47,500 bases of DNA from Acidobacteriota bacterium (GCA_019639155.1 JAHBSJ010000016.1:1-47500); one strand, 5' to 3'. Counted from the first letter of the stretch, positions 25,894-35,443 are shown. The notes: generated by a model from the letters alone, not told the origin. Numbers and translations are program-made.

Positions 25894-27081
25894 ATGTCTG
25901 AAATAAGATTTCCCTCGGCCGCAGCGACGACTTTCATAGCCGCTTTCGGTGCTTTTGCGATAGGTATAGCAGAGATAGATCCCGGTACGCGCATTGTCAT
26001 TTTCATTCTGATCGCAGCCGCCTCGACCAGTTTGACCTTCCTGCAACTCAGAGAAACCGATCGCCCGCCCACTCGGAACGAAGAACATCATGTTGAAATC
26101 CTCGACGAGATCGAATCCGTTCTTGGCGAACGGGAAACCGCTCTGGCGAGTTCGCTGCGCGTCCCGGATACGTTTCGGATCATAGTAGCAAGACTGCGAT
26201 CGGTCACAAATTTTCGAGGAGCCGCATTGTGGCTGGAGGGGGACCGTTCCGATAAGATCTTTGTGGTCGAGACCGAGGGAGACCATCAACAGACCTTCAT
26301 TGACAGGCGAGCAGCCAAAGGCAGCGGTTTGGCAGGTAGGGCTTGGGAAAGCGGAAGGGTGGAATCCGGTTTCGAATCAACTGAGCAATTGCCGTCGGTA
26401 GCTTTGCCTTTGAAACGAGGGACGGAGACTGTAGCGATCCTGCAATTGGTATTTGAACCCAGTTATAACCTTGCCAGAATAGACCGTTCCGTCTTTGATG
26501 CTATCGCTGCCCGATCGGAACCGGTGATAGCAGCGTCGTTAGCCTTTGAAAAGAATGCGACAAACGCACTGATGGATGAGTTGACAGGTGTTCCAAATGA
26601 GCGTGCGTTCTTTTTGGTGTTGGAGCAGCATGTCGCGGAGTCCCAGCGACGGGGAGCCGATCGCCCGATCACTGTCGTTGCATTGAACATACGGGATTTT
26701 GACGCGATAGTTCTTGCATACGGCGGAGCCGCCGGCGACCGCGTCCTGAGGGCCGTTTCAGGGACACTGAAGGAGCATCTGCGGTCGATGGACACTATAT
26801 CCCGCTCACACGGCGACGAGTTTCTTATTGTGTTGCCTACAGCGACGCGAGAGATCGCGACAGAGATAGTAGCCAGAATACACAGTGCATTTTACACGCG
26901 AAAGATAGAGGTCGTGGATGGCGATAGGCTTGAGATCAGATTGAACATAGGGTTTGCACATTTTGGTGAAGACGGCGATACCCCTGCGACGTTGCTTCAG
27001 TCTGCAAGGCGTACAAGGGAATCCCGCCGTGATCTGCCGCCGGTACGAATAATCGATTTTCCGAACGACACGGCTGTTTGA
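25894..27081 (+). CDS. Membrane-bound GAF-GGDEF protein, putative diguanylate cyclase
   Basis: The ATG at 25894 (a TTG two codons earlier is possible) gives 395 residues. Two membrane helices (~12-28 and ~33-52) precede a linker, a GAF-like sensor domain (~90-220) and a GGDEF domain (~225-385; DELTGVPNERAFF opens it). The active-site loop reads SHGDEF rather than GGDEF, so the first Gly is His. An inhibitory-site motif RxxD (RSMD) stands exactly five residues before it, the normal I-site spacing. It probably makes, or at least binds, c-di-GMP; whether the HGDEF variant is active is uncertain. A tandem-PilZ protein two genes downstream is a natural receptor. Confidence 0.85.
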   Translation: MSEIRFPSAAATTFIAAFGAFAIGIAEIDPGTRIVIFILIAAASTSLTFLQLRETDRPPTRNEEHHVEILDEIESVLGERETALASSLRVPDTFRIIVARLRSVTNFRGAALWLEGDRSDKIFVVETEGDHQQTFIDRRAAKGSGLAGRAWESGRVESGFESTEQLPSVALPLKRGTETVAILQLVFEPSYNLARIDRSVFDAIAARSEPVIAASLAFEKNATNALMDELTGVPNERAFFLVLEQHVAESQRRGADRPITVVALNIRDFDAIVLAYGGAAGDRVLRAVSGTLKEHLRSMDTISRSHGDEFLIVLPTATREIATEIVARIHSAFYTRKIEVVDGDRLEIRLNIGFAHFGEDGDTPATLLQSARRTRESRRDLPPVRIIDFPNDTAV

Positions 27082-27344
27082 CGCTTTGTTAACGGGCCGT
27101 ACGGGCTTAAACTCTCTTCTGGGTGCAAAAGCTTATCGGGTGTCCAATGCATCGGCGAAAGGATTGTGCAGAATGCCAACCCCGATGAGACCGCGGCCTA
27201 AGGGCGCGAGTGTCCTTTATCTCGTGCTTGCCGAGACGCGTGAACGCGAGGCCGAGCTAAATGGGCCATGCGGGGAGCCTGCAGGCCGGGTCGAAAGCTG
27301 ACGCAAAGTTTACTGCACTATTATAGTTCGTTCGTGATCACAAT

Positions 27345-28751
27345 ATGAGTTCCATCTCCTTTTATGGCGGCGTCGGGACGGTCACCGGCTCAAAGTATCT
27401 TCTCGAACACAATGGCAAAAAGATCCTGGTTGACTGTGGGCTTTTTCAGGGACTGAAGGAACTGCGTGAGCGGAACTGGCAGGACCCGCCTTTCGATCCG
27501 CTTGAGATCGACGCGGTCATCATTACTCATGCGCACATTGATCATACCGGCTGGCTGCCGCGACTGGTCAAGCTGGGATTCAATGGCCCCGTATTCACAT
27601 CGAGTGCAACTGCAGATCTGTTAAAGATATTGCTGCCCGATTCGGGCCGTCTGCAGGAAGAAGAGGCCGATTATCGCAACCGGCACGAGCTGACAACGCA
27701 TCATCCCGCTTTGCCGCTCTATGACGAGCAGGACGCGCGGGCGGCCCTCGAACTGCTGGAGCCTGTGCCGAATGACGGCCGGGCCCGCCCCGTTTGTGAC
27801 GGCGTGACGGCCGGTTTTATGGTCGCCGGACACATAATGGGGGCGAGTTTGGTGTTGGTCGAAATGGAAAGAGAGAACGGTGAACCAATCAGATTTCTCT
27901 TCTCGGGCGACCTTGGCCACTACGATCAACCGATCGTCAAAGACCCGGCGCCACCGCCCGCGTGCGACTACCTGATGGTTGAATCTACGTATGGAAACAG
28001 ACTGCACGGTGACGTTTCGGCTGCGGATCAAATGGTTCGCATAATCAATGAAGCTGCGAAACGCGGCGGCCCGATATTGATCCCTGCATTTGCGGTCGGA
28101 AGAACTCAGGAAGTGCTTTATTTGATTCGAGAACTCGAAGAGCAAAACAGAATTCCCGTTCTGCCGGTAATTGTTGATTCGCCGATGGCGGCACAGGCGA
28201 CGCAGGTTTACAACCGCTGGCATGAGGAACACGACCGAGAATATGCATCGCTGCTCGCACACAAAAAACATCCGCTTCGGACGCGCTCGATGCAGACCAC
28301 TTCGACGAAAGAGGAGTCAAAGCGTCTGAACGATATGCGCGGCAGCCGCATCATTATCTCTGCTTCGGGGATGCTGACCGGCGGCCGCGTCGTACATCAT
28401 GCGATGCGGATATTGCCGAATGAGAATGCGACGGTTGTCTTTGTAGGGTATCAAGCCGCCGGTACGACAGGTAGGAAGATCCAGGACGGCGCCCGAGAGG
28501 TCAAGATAATGAAGGGAATGGTGCCCGTTAATTGTCACATTGAGAAAGTGGACGGGTTTTCGGCCCATGCCGACTGGAAAGCAGTGCTGCGATGGCTGGA
28601 AGGATTGCCGTCAGCGCCGAAAAAGGTATTTACGACCCATGGTGAGCCCGATGCGGCTACGGCGATGGCGGATCATATCATAGATCGATTCGGGTGGGAC
28701 GTTGTCGTCCCGCAGTATGAAGAAACAGTGGTTTTGGAAGGCGATCAGTGA
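27345..28751 (+). CDS. Metallo-beta-lactamase fold beta-CASP hydrolase / RNA nuclease (CPSF73-like)
   Basis: The 468-residue product has the metallo-beta-lactamase zinc motif THAHIDHTG near residue 60, later zinc ligands in VAGHIMGAS and FSGDLGHYD, and the beta-CASP region with SPMA, SASGMLTGGR and the final GFSAHAD and FTTHGEPDA motifs. This order fits the YSH1/CPSF73-like subfamily of RNA exo/endonucleases, and the length is typical. It is likely a cytoplasmic, zinc-dependent RNA-processing enzyme. A possible -10 box (TATTAT, 27319-27324) precedes the gene. Nothing ties it functionally to the flanking c-di-GMP genes. Confidence 0.92.
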   Translation: MSSISFYGGVGTVTGSKYLLEHNGKKILVDCGLFQGLKELRERNWQDPPFDPLEIDAVIITHAHIDHTGWLPRLVKLGFNGPVFTSSATADLLKILLPDSGRLQEEEADYRNRHELTTHHPALPLYDEQDARAALELLEPVPNDGRARPVCDGVTAGFMVAGHIMGASLVLVEMERENGEPIRFLFSGDLGHYDQPIVKDPAPPPACDYLMVESTYGNRLHGDVSAADQMVRIINEAAKRGGPILIPAFAVGRTQEVLYLIRELEEQNRIPVLPVIVDSPMAAQATQVYNRWHEEHDREYASLLAHKKHPLRTRSMQTTSTKEESKRLNDMRGSRIIISASGMLTGGRVVHHAMRILPNENATVVFVGYQAAGTTGRKIQDGAREVKIMKGMVPVNCHIEKVDGFSAHADWKAVLRWLEGLPSAPKKVFTTHGEPDAATAMADHIIDRFGWDVVVPQYEETVVLEGDQ

Positions 28752-29001
28752 TCGCATTTTCCGTCCGATCGGGTACAAAATTGTCTGCAAAAACTGCGTC
28801 GGCCAATATCAAAAAAATCGCAAAAAATTCCCATTGACATTGCATCACAAGTTGGTTAATCTCGAAACCGTCGGCATCCCACCCCCTGATGTTCCCGGCT
28901 AGTTTAGTTACTCGTTGAACAATATTCCGAAGGAATTGAGCTGCAGGTCGATGAACTGCTTCCAATTATGAGGATGCGTTCCCGCAGGAGGAGATCCGAC
29001 C

Positions 29002-30009
29002 ATGGCCAGACGAAAAAAGCCCCGCGGCGCAGAGAGTGCCGCCCCTGTCAATTCTGAAGACGAGCTGACCGTTCAAGCCGAAAAAGAGGCAAGCACGGGA
29101 ACTGTAATAGAGATAGCAGCCACTGAGGATCCGCCTGAGGTCACGGAACAACGTGGTACTAGCCGGGTCAATACAGATTACGAGGCAATCGTTCAGTTTC
29201 GCGAAAGCGCTGACGACATCTGGAAAGAACGTACTGTCACAACAACCTATTCCAAGAATGGCGCTGCGGTGATCCTTTCGCGTCAACTTCCGGTCGGACG
29301 GCTCGTGTCGACGGTGCTGCAGCTACCGTCCGAACTGCGGGTGTACGATCATCATGAACCCATTTACCCGATGCTTGGCATAGTGCAGCATTGCTTTAAG
29401 GTCCAAGCCGAGGACGGCGATAAATTCAATGTCGGCCTGGCATTTATCGGCAAGGTCTTTCCTGAATCATTCAAAGCAGATCCTACCCAGTGCTATCGCC
29501 TCACGGGCGTAAGAGAAGACGGGCTATGGCGCATCAGCGAAGCGGCAAGCCAGTTCCAGGCAAGGCAGCATTCCAGGTTTTGGCGGAAGTTCAAGGTAAA
29601 CATAACTGTTCGCGACGACGCTACACGAACCAGTAACCGGTCTGAGGTGCTGACACGCGACATAAGCGCAGGCGGAATGTCGTTCTCGGCTGATATCTCG
29701 GCGAAGATCGGGGATCGCGTCAAGGTTGTGATCCCCGATACCGAATTTTTCACGCTTGCCACTATACGGAATATCAGCGGTGCTTCCGGCGACGGGACTG
29801 AAACTAAGATATTCCATCTGGAATTCGACAAAGCCGAAATGCCCGTTGACCTGATCCTGCGCACTGTTCCGCGAGCGGGGGACAGCTCCTCGGACGGACA
29901 TGGGGCTCCCGCTAAAGAAACAAGGACATACGAGAATACGGTTGAACAACTCGAAGCTGCGGCATCGGAAACAGCCGAACCCGACGAAGGTGAATTGACC
30001 AGGTTCTAG
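29002..30009 (+). CDS. Tandem PilZ-domain protein, putative c-di-GMP receptor
   Basis: A strong ribosome site (GGAGGAG, 28987-28993) sets the ATG at 29002; the product is 335 residues. After a charged N-terminus (~1-48) there are two PilZ-like domains. The first (~50-165) has RGTSR (RxxxR) and TYSKNGAAV, a weakened (D/N)xSxxG motif. The second (~185-290) has RQHSRFWRKF and a good DISAGGMSF motif. The C-terminal tail (~295-335) is acidic and probably disordered. No enzymatic output domain is attached, so it likely works through protein-protein contacts. With the GGDEF protein at 25894 it may form a small c-di-GMP signalling pair. Confidence 0.85.
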   Translation: MARRKKPRGAESAAPVNSEDELTVQAEKEASTGTVIEIAATEDPPEVTEQRGTSRVNTDYEAIVQFRESADDIWKERTVTTTYSKNGAAVILSRQLPVGRLVSTVLQLPSELRVYDHHEPIYPMLGIVQHCFKVQAEDGDKFNVGLAFIGKVFPESFKADPTQCYRLTGVREDGLWRISEAASQFQARQHSRFWRKFKVNITVRDDATRTSNRSEVLTRDISAGGMSFSADISAKIGDRVKVVIPDTEFFTLATIRNISGASGDGTETKIFHLEFDKAEMPVDLILRTVPRAGDSSSDGHGAPAKETRTYENTVEQLEAAASETAEPDEGELTRF

Positions 30010-30020
30010 CAGCTTGCGGG

Positions 30021-31286
30021 TCACTCATACCGAAGGCATTCGATCGGATCGAGTCGAGCGGCTTTTCTGGCCGGGAGAACTCCGAAAACGAGGCCGACCC
30101 CGACGGAAACCGAAACGCCGGTGATGATCGCCCACAGCGGAACCTGTGCCGGCAGAGACGGGATGAACAGAATTATCAATCCGCTGATCAATATCGCGGC
30201 CGTCACCCCGATCACCCCGCCGATCAGTGTCAGTGTCATTGCCTCGAGCAGGAACTGCATTACGATCGCCGACCTTGTCGCGCCGAGGGCCTTTCGAATG
30301 CCGATCTCCTTTGTCCGCTCGGTAACTGAAACCAGCATGATGTTCATGACGCCGATACCGCCGACCAGCAGCCCGAGACAAGAAATAGCAATCGCAGCCA
30401 AACCGACGCCGCCGATAACTCCGTCAAACTGTGCTATGAAATTGTCGGCGGTCTTGATGTCGAAGTTGTTCGGCTCGCCGGCCGCGACGTTCCGCCTCTG
30501 ACGAAGAATCGTCTCGATCTCTTGGACTGCCTCGGAGATGCGGCCTTCCTGAGCCTGTACGACCATACGAAGTTCCGGGCGGTCGGGGGCGACCTTGCGT
30601 GCGGTTCGGTAAGGCATCACCACTTTACGATCTTCTTCGTTCTCGCCAAAGAACCCGGCTTTCCGTTTTTCGATGACGCCGATTATTTCCCACGTTGTGC
30701 CGTTCATCCGGACGACCTTGCCGACCGCTTCGTCCTCTTTTCCCGGAAACAATGCTTCAACTGTGTTGACGCCGACCACAAGCACATTTCGACGCTGTAG
30801 GTCGTCTGCCTCGGTGATGAACCGCCCGGCACGCAGGCTCAGATTAAGCATTTCGGCATAATTCGGCATTACGCCGTCGGTCAGCGCCCAGCGATAATTC
30901 TTGCCCTCGTACACCAGATTATCGTCGAACTGTCCACCAAAAGAACCGATATTTGGGGCGATAACAGTGACATCGCTCACCGTCGATGCCTGCCTTAGGA
31001 TCGCGGCGGCGTCCTCATCTTTCAGCGGCTTGCGGTTACGCTCGTCCCGGTTTGGAGGGCCCAGTCCTGTGGAGAGGTGATAGGCGTAAATATTGTTTGT
31101 GCCGAACTCCTCGACGATGGAAACGATCGACTGCCTCATTCCGGTCAAAATTGAAGCGACAACGATCGCCGTGATCACGCCGACGACGATCCCGAGTATC
31201 GTCAGAAAGGAACGGAATTTGTGCGAGCGAATAGAATCGATCGCCATTTTGACCACTTCGATAGGCAGAGATGTCGTCCAGCGCAT
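30021..31286 (-). CDS. MacB/FtsX-type ABC transporter permease
   Basis: The 421-residue product has the standard MacB-type layout: an N-terminal membrane helix (~25-47, FRSFLTILGIVVGVITAIVV), a large periplasmic MacB core domain (~50-290) and three C-terminal helices of the FtsX domain (~300-410). The conserved cytosolic signature VTERTKEIGIRKALGA and the closing PARKAARLDPIECLRYE are present. It begins one base after the stop of the upstream permease gene (31288-32532), so the two are translated as a pair. No ATPase gene lies beside them. Likely role: half of a tripartite-efflux or lipoprotein/peptide-handling ABC exporter; substrate unknown. Confidence 0.9.
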   Translation of the reverse strand: MRWTTSLPIEVVKMAIDSIRSHKFRSFLTILGIVVGVITAIVVASILTGMRQSIVSIVEEFGTNNIYAYHLSTGLGPPNRDERNRKPLKDEDAAAILRQASTVSDVTVIAPNIGSFGGQFDDNLVYEGKNYRWALTDGVMPNYAEMLNLSLRAGRFITEADDLQRRNVLVVGVNTVEALFPGKEDEAVGKVVRMNGTTWEIIGVIEKRKAGFFGENEEDRKVVMPYRTARKVAPDRPELRMVVQAQEGRISEAVQEIETILRQRRNVAAGEPNNFDIKTADNFIAQFDGVIGGVGLAAIAISCLGLLVGGIGVMNIMLVSVTERTKEIGIRKALGATRSAIVMQFLLEAMTLTLIGGVIGVTAAILISGLIILFIPSLPAQVPLWAIITGVSVSVGVGLVFGVLPARKAARLDPIECLRYE

Positions 31287-31287
31287 A

Positions 31288-32532
31288 CTAGTTATGTGTA
31301 AGGGCTACGATCGGGTCCAAACGTGCGGCTTTCCATGCAGGATATAGTCCCGCAATGACCCCTATAATGCTCGATACAGTGACCGAGAGGATGATGTAGC
31401 CCATGGTTATCGTCATTGTCATTCCCGCAAGGACCGATATAAGCTGTGTGACGCCTAGAGCCAAGATAAGACCCATTACACCGCCCAAAACGCAAAGAAG
31501 AGCCGATTCGATCAGGAACTGCAAAAGTATTTGCGAACGCGAAGCACCTAGAGCCTTCCTAAGGCCGACCTCGAATGTGCGTTCTGTAACGGAGACGAGC
31601 ATGATATTCATAACGACGATGCCGCCGACCACCAAAATGATCATTGTGATCGGAACGACAACGGCGGCGATGGCACCCGTGAATTGATCCATTTGCGAAT
31701 TGAACTCATCGACGTTTACCAAACTGAAGTTGTCCTCTTCATTTCCCGAAAGCTGCCTTTTGTTTCTCAATGCGAGACGCGCGTCCTCGATCGACTCCTT
31801 AAATACCTCGTCATTTATTGACTTACCGTGTACCTGAATGCCGCCGGTGCGGTTGAAAATTCTGGCATGGAGCGTGATAGGGATATAGATGTGACGGTCC
31901 TGCGAGTCTCCGAGGAACGATCCGCGTTCCTCCTCAACTCCGATCACTTCGAGAGGAACGCCGCGAACCTTGATGGTCTTGCCGATGGGAGAAACGTTCT
32001 CAAAAAAGCGCTTCTTTACGTCGGTACCGATAACCGCAACAGACGCGGCTCGCGTTACTTCATCGGCGGTGAAATAACGGCCGTCGCCCATCGTCTTGTC
32101 CTCGATCTCGTACATGTTATCGGTGTTTCCGATAATGCGGACCGCGGGCATCTCGATCCCTTCGCGGTCGATCTCTGCGGACGCGTTGTTCTGAGCACCT
32201 ACGTGCGAGCAGTTCGGACAGTTTGCCTTCACGTAAAGGTACTCGTCCCATTTCACTTCCTTGTTTCGGCGGTTGAGCCGTTCGAATTCCTCGTCCGACA
32301 ATCGCCCCGTTGAGGCGATCCGCGTGATCATGAAGTGATTCGAGCCTAGGATCTTCCCGACCCGATCGACCACGTAGGTCTTAAGGCCGCTGATCGAGGC
32401 ACCTACGACAACAACTGCCGCAACACCGATGATGATGCCGATGAGCGTCAGAAAAGCCCGGAGCTTATGCTCGAGGATCGATTTAAGGGCGATCCAAAAC
32501 GCGTCTAAATAAAATGAATAAAGCTGCCTCAT
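31288..32532 (-). CDS. MacB/FtsX-type ABC transporter permease
   Basis: The 414-residue product shares the same layout and probably an ancient duplication with the next gene: a first helix (~24-46, FLTLIGIIIGVAAVVVVGAS), a periplasmic core (~50-285), and three FtsX helices (~290-400) with VTERTFEVGLRKALGA and a terminal PAWKAARLDPIVALTHN. The periplasmic core carries a CPNC pair (about residue 109) that its partner lacks. It is first in a two-gene transcript and divergent from the NTF2-like lipoprotein at 32749, sharing a 216-base upstream region. A heterodimeric permease is inferred; the ATPase must come from elsewhere in the genome. Confidence 0.9.
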   Translation of the reverse strand: MRQLYSFYLDAFWIALKSILEHKLRAFLTLIGIIIGVAAVVVVGASISGLKTYVVDRVGKILGSNHFMITRIASTGRLSDEEFERLNRRNKEVKWDEYLYVKANCPNCSHVGAQNNASAEIDREGIEMPAVRIIGNTDNMYEIEDKTMGDGRYFTADEVTRAASVAVIGTDVKKRFFENVSPIGKTIKVRGVPLEVIGVEEERGSFLGDSQDRHIYIPITLHARIFNRTGGIQVHGKSINDEVFKESIEDARLALRNKRQLSGNEEDNFSLVNVDEFNSQMDQFTGAIAAVVVPITMIILVVGGIVVMNIMLVSVTERTFEVGLRKALGASRSQILLQFLIESALLCVLGGVMGLILALGVTQLISVLAGMTMTITMGYIILSVTVSSIIGVIAGLYPAWKAARLDPIVALTHN

Positions 32533-32748
32533 TGGAACGATAGCTATACGGACCTGCTTCCAAACTCTTCAACGAATGCTGCCGCGAAAAAGTTCAGATA
32601 TATCTCGTCAGCAAAAGCGGCGGGTTGCTTTAGTTCGACAACGGTGACATAGTTCGGTTGCCGCGTATTGTTTTTCCACCGGCTCGGCCGAAATAGTGAT
32701 CTCAGCCGAAGACAACTTCAAACTATTAAATACAGGAGAGATCGAACA

Positions 32749-33696
32749 ATGAAGATCAAATTTTTATTTATATTCAGTATTTCGGCGACCCTTATGCTTG
32801 CAGGCTGCGGCGGTGCGCCGTCAAACAAACCTGCAGGCAACGCAAATGCGTCGAACGCTGCTGCCGGTAATACGAATTCTGCCGCAAAGCCTGCGGTTCC
32901 GACCAAGGACGAGCTGGTGGCGATCGAAAAGAAAGCCTGGCAGGATTGGGCAGCCCGGAAAGGTGAGGAACTGGAAGGCTACATGGCGTCGAAGTTCGTG
33001 AATGTCGGGAGCAACGGTGCGACCGTTCGCGACGATGCGATGAAGAGCTGGACGACTCACAAGTGCGAAATGAAGGATCTTGCATTCTCCAACGAGAAAG
33101 TGACCCCATTCGGCGAAGGCGTGGCAATGCTTACATTTCAGGCGAAGTGGGACATGAAGTGTGACGGTAAGGCAGGGCCGGATACACTCAATGTCTCCGT
33201 CCTTTATGCCAATGAAGGCGGCAAATGGAAGGCGATGTATTACCAGGAAACTCCGGCCGCGGACGCAAAGGGTGAATATGCTCCGCCTTCAACGCCGGTT
33301 GACAAGGAAAAGGAGCTTGCAAGCCTGTCCGCACCAGATGACGAGATCGTTGCAGCGGAAACAAAGCTTTGGGATTCATGGAAAGCTCAAGATCGGAAGG
33401 GTTTTGAAGAATATATCTCCGCCAAGTTCTTTGCGAACGGCCGTTCCGGTTTCATGGACCGTGAAGCATATCTGAAAGGGGCATTCGACCCGCCTTGCAA
33501 GGTCGAGTCGGTTTCGACCGGCCCTATGAAGGCAATGGAGATCAACAAGGATCTGACCATGATCATTTATCGGGCATCGCAAAAGGGAACCTGCGGGACC
33601 GACAAGCTGCCGGAGAATGTTCTGTCCGTTTCCATTTACGGTAAGGAGAACGGCAAACCGATGGCGATGTATTATATGGAAAATCCGGTAAAGTAG
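32749..33696 (+). CDS. Lipoprotein with duplicated NTF2/SnoaL-like domains
   Basis: The ATG at 32749, after ACAGGAGAG, is chosen over an upstream in-frame start because it opens a signal peptide with the lipobox LMLAGC (Cys ~20). A low-complexity Asn/Ala linker follows (~22-50). The rest is two similar ~125-residue halves (~53-175 and ~200-315). Each begins with an E(K/T)KxWxxWKA-type helix (EKKAWQDWAA, ETKLWDSWKA), includes a CDG/KGTC-type Cys strand, and ends in a GKWKAMYYQE or GKPMAMYYME strand, as expected for DUF4440/SnoaL-like NTF2 folds. The product has 315 residues. A good terminator follows. Function unknown; a ligand-binding or scaffold role in the periplasm is likely. Confidence 0.85.
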   Translation: MKIKFLFIFSISATLMLAGCGGAPSNKPAGNANASNAAAGNTNSAAKPAVPTKDELVAIEKKAWQDWAARKGEELEGYMASKFVNVGSNGATVRDDAMKSWTTHKCEMKDLAFSNEKVTPFGEGVAMLTFQAKWDMKCDGKAGPDTLNVSVLYANEGGKWKAMYYQETPAADAKGEYAPPSTPVDKEKELASLSAPDDEIVAAETKLWDSWKAQDRKGFEEYISAKFFANGRSGFMDREAYLKGAFDPPCKVESVSTGPMKAMEINKDLTMIIYRASQKGTCGTDKLPENVLSVSIYGKENGKPMAMYYMENPVK

Positions 33697-33720
33697 ATCG
33701 CCTGATCAACCAGGAGTAGA

Positions 33721-33755
33721 GGCGTCGCAGAGAATATCCGCGATGCCTTTTTTTG
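33721..33755 (+). terminator. Intrinsic terminator of the NTF2-like lipoprotein gene
   Basis: GGCGTCGC (33721-33728) pairs with GCGATGCC (33740-33747) with one G-T pair, followed by seven Ts. It lies 24 bases after the stop codon. Confidence 0.85.
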
Positions 33756-33863
33756 TTTATTTCGTGACATCTCAGCCATTCTTCGTTTGTGGAGCTTTTG
33801 GCCTGCCATGTTATACTTTTCGATTGTTGATCTATTAGTTTCGAGATAAAAAGGAGACTCATT

Positions 33864-34757
33864 TTGGCAGTCCTAGTAGATAAGAATACGCGCCTGATCG
33901 TTCAAGGCATTACGGGGAAAGAAGGCACCTTTCATATGTTGCAGATGCGTGACTACGGCACGAATGTCGTAGGCGGCGTGACGCCGGGTAAGGGCGGGAC
34001 AACGCACGAAGGCGTACCCGTTTTTAACACCGTCGCGGACGCCGTGAAAGAAACCGGTGCCAATGCTTCCGTCATTTACGTGCCGCCGGCATTTGCCGCG
34101 GACGCGATCATGGAAGCCGCGGATTCGGGATTGCCGCTTGTCGTCTGCATCACCGAAGGAATTCCCGTTGCGGATATGGTCAAGGCGAATGAATATCTGC
34201 GATCCCGAAAGACGCGAATGATCGGGCCGAACTGCCCCGGCATTATCTCGCCCGGAAAATGTAAGATCGGCATCATGCCCGGCCATATCCACAAGGAAGG
34301 CCGTGTGGGCGTTGTTTCGCGTTCGGGCACGCTGACCTATGAGGCCGTCGGCCAATTGACCGCGTTAGGACTAGGGCAATCGACGGCCATCGGAATCGGC
34401 GGAGATCCGATCATAGGAACGACACACACTGATGCATTGAAGCTGTTCCAGGAAGACGAAGAGACCGATGCCATAGTGATGATCGGCGAGATCGGCGGGT
34501 CGGCGGAGGAAGAAGCAGCCGCCTACGCTAAAGACAATGTTACAAAGCCGATAGTAGCCTTCATCGCGGGTCAAACGGCACCTCCGGGACGCCGTATGGG
34601 TCATGCAGGCGCGATAATCTCGGGCGGCAAAGGAACTGCAGGCGAGAAAATGAAAGCCCTGGAAGCTGCAGGTATTCGCGTGGTGCAGTCGCCTGCAGAC
34701 ATCGGCCAGGCGGTTGCGGATCTGCTCGGAGCGGGTGCGTCGGCCTTACAGTTGTAG
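33864..34757 (+). CDS. sucD: Succinate--CoA ligase, alpha subunit
   Basis: The enzyme couples succinyl-CoA cleavage to ADP or GDP phosphorylation in the TCA cycle as an alpha/beta complex with SucC. The 297-residue length is standard. The N-terminal CoA-binding Rossmann domain has [14 protein letters not shown] and TPGKGG, the middle has [20 protein letters not shown], and the ligase domain has the catalytic phospho-histidine in [10 protein letters not shown] (His247). The start is TTG, preceded at good spacing by AAAAGGAG. A TATACT at 33812-33817 could be the -10 box. The partner sucC is not in this window, which is unusual since the two often adjoin. It is followed nine bases later by a small membrane protein and then ndk. 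Confidence 0.97.
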   Translation: MAVLVDKNTRLIVQGITGKEGTFHMLQMRDYGTNVVGGVTPGKGGTTHEGVPVFNTVADAVKETGANASVIYVPPAFAADAIMEAADSGLPLVVCITEGIPVADMVKANEYLRSRKTRMIGPNCPGIISPGKCKIGIMPGHIHKEGRVGVVSRSGTLTYEAVGQLTALGLGQSTAIGIGGDPIIGTTHTDALKLFQEDEETDAIVMIGEIGGSAEEEAAAYAKDNVTKPIVAFIAGQTAPPGRRMGHAGAIISGGKGTAGEKMKALEAAGIRVVQSPADIGQAVADLLGAGASALQL

Positions 34758-34766
34758 ATAAGCCTT

Positions 34767-35006
34767 ATGAGCAAAGGCGGCGTTTGGTGGTTCTTGGTTT
34801 TTGCAGGAGCAATCGCGGCGGCAGCGGTGGTGAGGTTCGCGGTGAACGGAGGTTTCGCGGCGGGCGCCGGAACTGAGAAGGTCATTTATGGTTTAGCCGC
34901 GATCTTTGGCCTTTTTGCTCTCGCATTCGGCCTTCTCCAAGTGATCAAGAAAGGCAGACACGTAGAGGTCAAGGACGGACAGGACGAGGACCTTCGTATA
35001 ACATAG
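34767..35006 (+). CDS. Small two-helix membrane protein
   Basis: The 79-residue product starts nine bases after the sucD stop and ends 20 bases before ndk, so all three probably share a transcript. Two membrane helices are predicted (~7-28 and ~38-60), followed by a charged cytosolic tail ([17 protein letters not shown]). No family is recognised. Confidence 0.7.
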   Translation: MSKGGVWWFLVFAGAIAAAAVVRFAVNGGFAAGAGTEKVIYGLAAIFGLFALAFGLLQVIKKGRHVEVKDGQDEDLRIT

Positions 35007-35026
35007 AACAACTTATTTATCTTATT

Positions 35027-35443
35027 ATGAGCAATTTAACATTTGGAATTATCAAGCCCGATGCAGTTCGGGCAGGGAAACAGGGGCAGATCATTTCACG
35101 CATTTTAGGTGCGGGATTCAAGATCCGCGGAATGAAACTTGTGCATCAGACCCGAAAGCAGGCTGAAGGATTTTACGCTGTTCACGCGGGCAAGGGCTTT
35201 TTTGACGAGCTTTGTGATTTTATGTCGTCGGGGCCATGTGTTGTGTTGGCGCTGGAAAAAGAGAATGCCGTTCCTGCATGGCGCGAATTGATGGGAGCGA
35301 CCAATCCGGCCGAAGCTGCTGAAGGAACGATCCGCAAGGATTTTGCGTCGTCGATCGGCGAGAATGCGGTTCACGGTTCGGATTCCGATGAGAATGCTGC
35401 CATCGAGATCGCTTATTTCTTCAGCAAACTTGAATTGGTATAG
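35027..35443 (+). CDS. ndk: Nucleoside diphosphate kinase
   Basis: The enzyme moves the gamma-phosphate from ATP to other (d)NDPs via a phospho-histidine. The 138-residue length is normal. The start [10 protein letters not shown] is the family nucleotide-binding strand, and the catalytic signature [14 protein letters not shown] is intact (His116). It sits in an apparent operon with sucD, which also makes nucleoside triphosphates; the association of Ndk with succinyl-CoA ligase is known in other organisms. Confidence 0.98.
   Translation: MSNLTFGIIKPDAVRAGKQGQIISRILGAGFKIRGMKLVHQTRKQAEGFYAVHAGKGFFDELCDFMSSGPCVVLALEKENAVPAWRELMGATNPAEAAEGTIRKDFASSIGENAVHGSDSDENAAIEIAYFFSKLELV

Noticed and set aside
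27086..27301. 71-residue + strand frame between the GGDEF and beta-CASP genes
   Set aside because: No ribosome site, no motif, and composition does not look coding. The gap holds no tRNA-like fold either.
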